7,537 nucleotides of DNA. Origin: an uncultured Planctomycetaceae bacterium. GTDB lineage: Bacteria > Planctomycetota > Planctomycetia > Pirellulales > Pirellulaceae. This document shows, one piece after another, positions 5,555-7,537 of this stretch (its first letter is position 1; each line of letters starts with the position of its first letter). The stretch covers positions 1 to 7,537 of the forward strand of contig CAIYOB010001457.1 in NCBI GenBank assembly GCA_903927685.1, written 5' to 3'. The notes beneath the pieces are model-generated. The model saw only the letters and a program-made list of their open reading frames with translations. It searched no databases and had not been told where the DNA came from. The translations under genes were made by a program, and so were the position numbers.

Positions 5555-6823
5555 CTAATCCGGCGGTCCCAGGATGACGGCAACCGTCTGGCCGGTTTCG
5601 GATTGGTTCTGCACCAGGGCATTGCGGTTGTCCAGCGGCAGCGGCTGGTCGCGGACGACGTTGACCGGGCACTCCGGATCCAGGGTTTCGTAGTTCAGCG
5701 TCGCCGGGACCGTGCCATGAACGATCGCCAGGACGCTGGCCGCCATTTCGACGGCGCCCGTTCCAGCGCCCAAGCACCCGAAGTAGCTCTTCGGCGCGGT
5801 GACCGGAACATCGCCCAGGCAGTTGCGGATGGCTTGCGCTTCGAACCGGTCCGGATCGCGAATACCGTTGCCGTGCGCGTTGACATGACCGATGTCGGAC
5901 GGACGCAGGCCGGCACCGTCCAGGGCCCCTGCGATGGCTCGGCAGATCCCTCCCGCCCCCGCTGCGTGGAGGCCGGGGACGTGGTCAAAACTGCGTCCGA
6001 AGCCCCGCACGCGGGCCAGGATTTTTGCCCCGCGTCGTTCGGCATGTTCGCGGCTCTCCAGCACAAACGCGCCGGCGCCTTCGCCGATCACCGTGCCGTC
6101 CCGTTGAGCGTCGAACGGGCGGCAAGCCCGTTGCGGTTCGTCGTTGCGATGCGACCAGTAGGTGTCGCCGCGGTACATGATGCGCGTCAGGTTGACCCGC
6201 GATCCCTGGCCGCCGGCAATCATCACATCCGCTGCGCCGCGTTGGATATAGCACACGCTCTCGATCAAGGCCAACAGGCTGGAGACTTCGTCCAGGGTGA
6301 TCGTGTTGTTCGGACCGCGGGCATCCTCGGTGATCGCAATGTGGCAGGCCACCATGTTCGGCAGATACTTCAGCATCCACAGCGGATACATGTCGCTCAT
6401 CGCCCCGGCGCCCCACAAGTCCGGGCGCAGCTGGCCGCCGACGACGCACTTTCGATACGCGCCGGCCAACTCGTCCAGGTCACAGTAAAACATCTCGCTG
6501 CCCAACACGACGCCAAACCGATCCGGATCGACCTGCCCGGCACTCAAGCTGGCGTCTTGCAAGGCTTGGACGCAGGATGCGTAGCCTACCTGGATTTCGC
6601 GGCACATGACCTTGAGGCTCTTACGCGGCTTGACGAACTGCTTGCCGTCAAAGTCCTTGATCTCCCCGCCGATCTTGACGGGCAAGTCAGTGTCCGCGGC
6701 CACGGCGAGCGGGCCAATACCGCTGCGGCCTTCCAGCATCGCTTTCCAGTACGCGTCCTTGCCAATCCCGATGGGGCTGACCACCCCCACGCCGGTAATG
6801 ACGACATCGCGTGAATCACTCAT
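5555..6823 (-). CDS. FabF-like beta-ketoacyl synthase homologue with altered active site
   Basis: A 422-residue thiolase-fold protein of normal FabF length. The ATG at 6823 is chosen because AGGTGGA (minus strand, 6835-6829) lies six bases upstream; 15 more codons in frame lack such support. Family features: VVITGVGVVSPIG (7-19), LPNMVACHIAI (154-164), GPNNT (170-174), GAADVMIAGG (196-205), CRPFDAQRDG (234-243), GEGAGAFVLE (247-256), VNAHGNG (314-320), PKSYFGC (344-350), GAVEMAASVLAI (356-367). Aligning back from ADVMIAGG, the nucleophile Cys of FabF falls on Glu179 (TLDEVSS). His317 (NAHG) is kept. The His of the KSxxGH motif is Cys350. The usual Cys-His-His set is therefore Glu-His-Cys, and ordinary Claisen condensation is not expected. 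It could act like a chain-length factor or a decarboxylating ketosynthase, but no partner ketosynthase or acyl carrier protein is in the window. The stop is 16 bp from the convergent PDZ gene. Confidence 0.9.
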   Translation of the reverse strand: MSDSRDVVITGVGVVSPIGIGKDAYWKAMLEGRSGIGPLAVAADTDLPVKIGGEIKDFDGKQFVKPRKSLKVMCREIQVGYASCVQALQDASLSAGQVDPDRFGVVLGSEMFYCDLDELAGAYRKCVVGGQLRPDLWGAGAMSDMYPLWMLKYLPNMVACHIAITEDARGPNNTITLDEVSSLLALIESVCYIQRGAADVMIAGGQGSRVNLTRIMYRGDTYWSHRNDEPQRACRPFDAQRDGTVIGEGAGAFVLESREHAERRGAKILARVRGFGRSFDHVPGLHAAGAGGICRAIAGALDGAGLRPSDIGHVNAHGNGIRDPDRFEAQAIRNCLGDVPVTAPKSYFGCLGAGTGAVEMAASVLAIVHGTVPATLNYETLDPECPVNVVRDQPLPLDNRNALVQNQSETGQTVAVILGPPD

Positions 6824-6852
6824 CTCGTTCCACCTGATCGTTGAATCCGCTC

Positions 6853-6894
6853 GCCGATGCCGGAGCAAGAGCCGGCTGTATCCAAAACATCGGC
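6853..6894 (-). repeat. Nested inverted repeat in the leader of the ketosynthase gene
   Basis: GCCGATG (6853-6859) and CATCGGC (6888-6894) are perfect 7-base arms. Inside them, GCCGG (6859-6863) can pair with CCGGC (6872-6876). An alternative pairing uses ATGCCG (6857-6862) with CGGCAT (6891-6896), so two exclusive folds are possible. The structure lies 18 bases upstream of the ribosome binding site of the minus-strand gene, so it would be in its mRNA leader if transcription starts further upstream. There is no T tract, so it is not a standard terminator. Confidence 0.45.
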
Positions 6895-6903
6895 ATTTAT
6901 CCT

Positions 6904-6934
6904 CCCATGGCCTAACCTCGATTGCCCATGGCCT
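6904..6934. repeat. 10-bp direct repeat, 21-bp period, with a CCATGG palindrome
   Basis: CCCATGGCCT occurs at 6904-6913 and again at 6925-6934. The copies are 21 bp apart, close to two helical turns, so both present the same face of the helix. Each contains the palindrome CCATGG. They lie 81-111 bp upstream of the ketosynthase start (minus strand), a reasonable place for a regulator site. No clear -35/-10 pair was found nearby. The wider gap 6824-7144 holds no gene that I can support on either strand. Apart from this repeat and the inverted repeat next to the start codon, I see only scattered short palindromes such as TTTCGCGAAA (7113-7122). Confidence 0.4.
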
Positions 6935-7144
6935 GAGTGTTTGCCAATTTCAATACTTCCCGAACCACCGCAGCCCAAACGAAGGTAACTCGTTGTCCGC
7001 CAATCGGTTGCACTCAGGGTCTGCGATCGGCACGCGAATCATCCCCACTCAGAGCCTTTCGGAACGAATATACGCCCTCAGGACGCGATTTGACCAGATG
7101 CCTTTCCGCTCGTTTCGCGAAATTGGGGGGAGGATGGTCGTTTC

Positions 7145-7528
7145 ATGACCTCCAGGCGAGGAGGACGCAAGAAATACCTCCTGATCCCCGGTAGTGTTCT
7201 TTTTGTTGGGTTTGGGGCGTTAACCGTTGGGCGAAAAGGAGTTGGGCATCTTGCCCGGCAGGGCTCCCTCGTATCGCCTGCGCCACGTATTGGCCGAGCG
7301 GTTCGGGCTGGAGCCCGATCAGATTCTGGTGGGAAACGGTTCGTGCGAGCCGCTCTGCTGCGTCACCAAGGCCTTTGGTGGCATGGGAGACAACCTGGTG
7401 ACGGCGGTCAAGACCTTTGCGGTGTACGAATGGGTGGGGGGGGTCTCCGGTTGGACGAAGCCTACTGTTGCATCACGTGCTCCAGGATTGGGAACGTACC
7501 TTGTAAGTTGCCGCCGGCGGCGACATGA
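7145..7528 (+). CDS. Doubtful ORF with hydrophobic N-terminus, overlapping the hisC remnant
   Basis: A 127-codon frame from ATG 7145, with GGGGGGAGGA (7125-7134) upstream, but spaced 10-11 bases from the start. Its first 29 residues (basic MTSRRGGRKK, then a hydrophobic stretch to about residue 28) look like a signal anchor. The remainder is Gly/Arg-rich and reads like the off-frame of the aminotransferase remnant at 7224 onward. It may be a real short reading frame created by rearrangement, or chance. No family recognised. Confidence 0.2.
   Translation: MTSRRGGRKKYLLIPGSVLFVGFGALTVGRKGVGHLARQGSLVSPAPRIGRAVRAGARSDSGGKRFVRAALLRHQGLWWHGRQPGDGGQDLCGVRMGGGGLRLDEAYCCITCSRIGNVPCKLPPAAT
7224..7445 (+). 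pseudogene. hisC: Remnant of a histidinol-phosphate aminotransferase-type gene
   Basis: Frame 3, between a TAA at 7221 and the G8 run at 7436-7443, reads SYRLRHVLAERFGLEPDQ, then ILVGNGSCEPLCCVTKAF, then GDNLVTAVKTFAVYEW. This matches the HisC pattern (YPDG...LR..LAERFG..PDQI.VGNGS.E......F..PGD.VV....TF..Y). Only about 70 residues are recognisable out of the roughly 350-370 of a full enzyme. The N-terminal LNTNENP region is missing upstream, where a stop and unrelated sequence lie instead. The GSN/DE motif reads GSCE. After the G run none of the three frames continues as HisC, so homology ends there; the PLP lysine is not in the window. The frame itself stays open to the window end. A single G indel cannot restore the gene. 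Best explained as a fragment left by deletion or recombination. Confidence 0.7.
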
Positions 7529-7537
7529 TTATGGAAC

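Noticed and set aside
5261..6814. Long 517-codon plus-strand frame across the end of the PDZ gene and the whole ketosynthase gene
   Set aside because: It is the antisense/off-frame shadow of two well-supported genes and has no recognisable domain; long shadow frames are common in GC-rich DNA.
7113..7122. TTTCGCGAAA palindrome as an operator
   Set aside because: Perfect 10-bp palindromes are expected several times in a window of this size, and no supported gene lies immediately downstream.
1..7537. CRISPR array, tRNA or rRNA genes, insertion sequence ends
   Set aside because: No regularly spaced repeats, no cloverleaf or rRNA-like stretch and no transposase or paired terminal repeats were seen.

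Overview
The window looks like a chromosomal stretch from a planctomycete (Planctomycetota, probably a Pirellula-type lineage). This rests on GC-rich DNA, on a run of short membrane and coiled-coil proteins whose signatures (for example NIYTMMLVLS...YPWW) I associate with that phylum, and on the mix of an Lnt-type acyltransferase, a YeeZ-like SDR, trypsin/PDZ proteins and a divergent FabF-like ketosynthase. The assignment is from memory of these families, not from a search.

Layout from left to right. (1) Bases 1-951, plus strand: the 3' part of lnt (apolipoprotein N-acyltransferase), with the Glu-Lys-Cys nitrilase triad visible. (2) A gap with a near-consensus housekeeping promoter at 1132-1161. 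It drives a membrane-anchored coiled-coil protein (1206-2072) and an overlapping small single-pass membrane protein (2035-2301). (3) Minus strand 2338-3207: an atypical SDR of the YeeZ type. (4) A divergent intergenic/leader region (3208-3496) with three perfect dyads placed end to end at 3287-3326, followed by three candidate hairpins upstream of the next start codon. (5) Plus strand 3497-4519 and 4552-5538: two exported trypsin-fold/PDZ proteins in one operon. The first has an intact His-Asp-Ser triad. The second has lost His and Ser and carries its PDZ domain inside the protease fold. (6) Minus strand 5555-6823: a ketosynthase-fold protein whose nucleophilic Cys aligns with Glu and whose second active-site His aligns with Cys. 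(7) Bases 6824-7144: no gene, but an inverted repeat next to the ketosynthase start and a 10-bp direct repeat 21 bp apart. (8) From about 7224: a short, decayed piece of a HisC-type aminotransferase.

Envelope functions dominate: lipoprotein N-acylation, a membrane-anchored coiled coil, and an exported protease with its apparently inactive partner. No complete new multi-gene system is evident. The strongest unexplained signals are the triple tandem dyad at 3287-3326, the active/inactive protease pair with the embedded PDZ, and the ketosynthase with a Glu/His/Cys active site.
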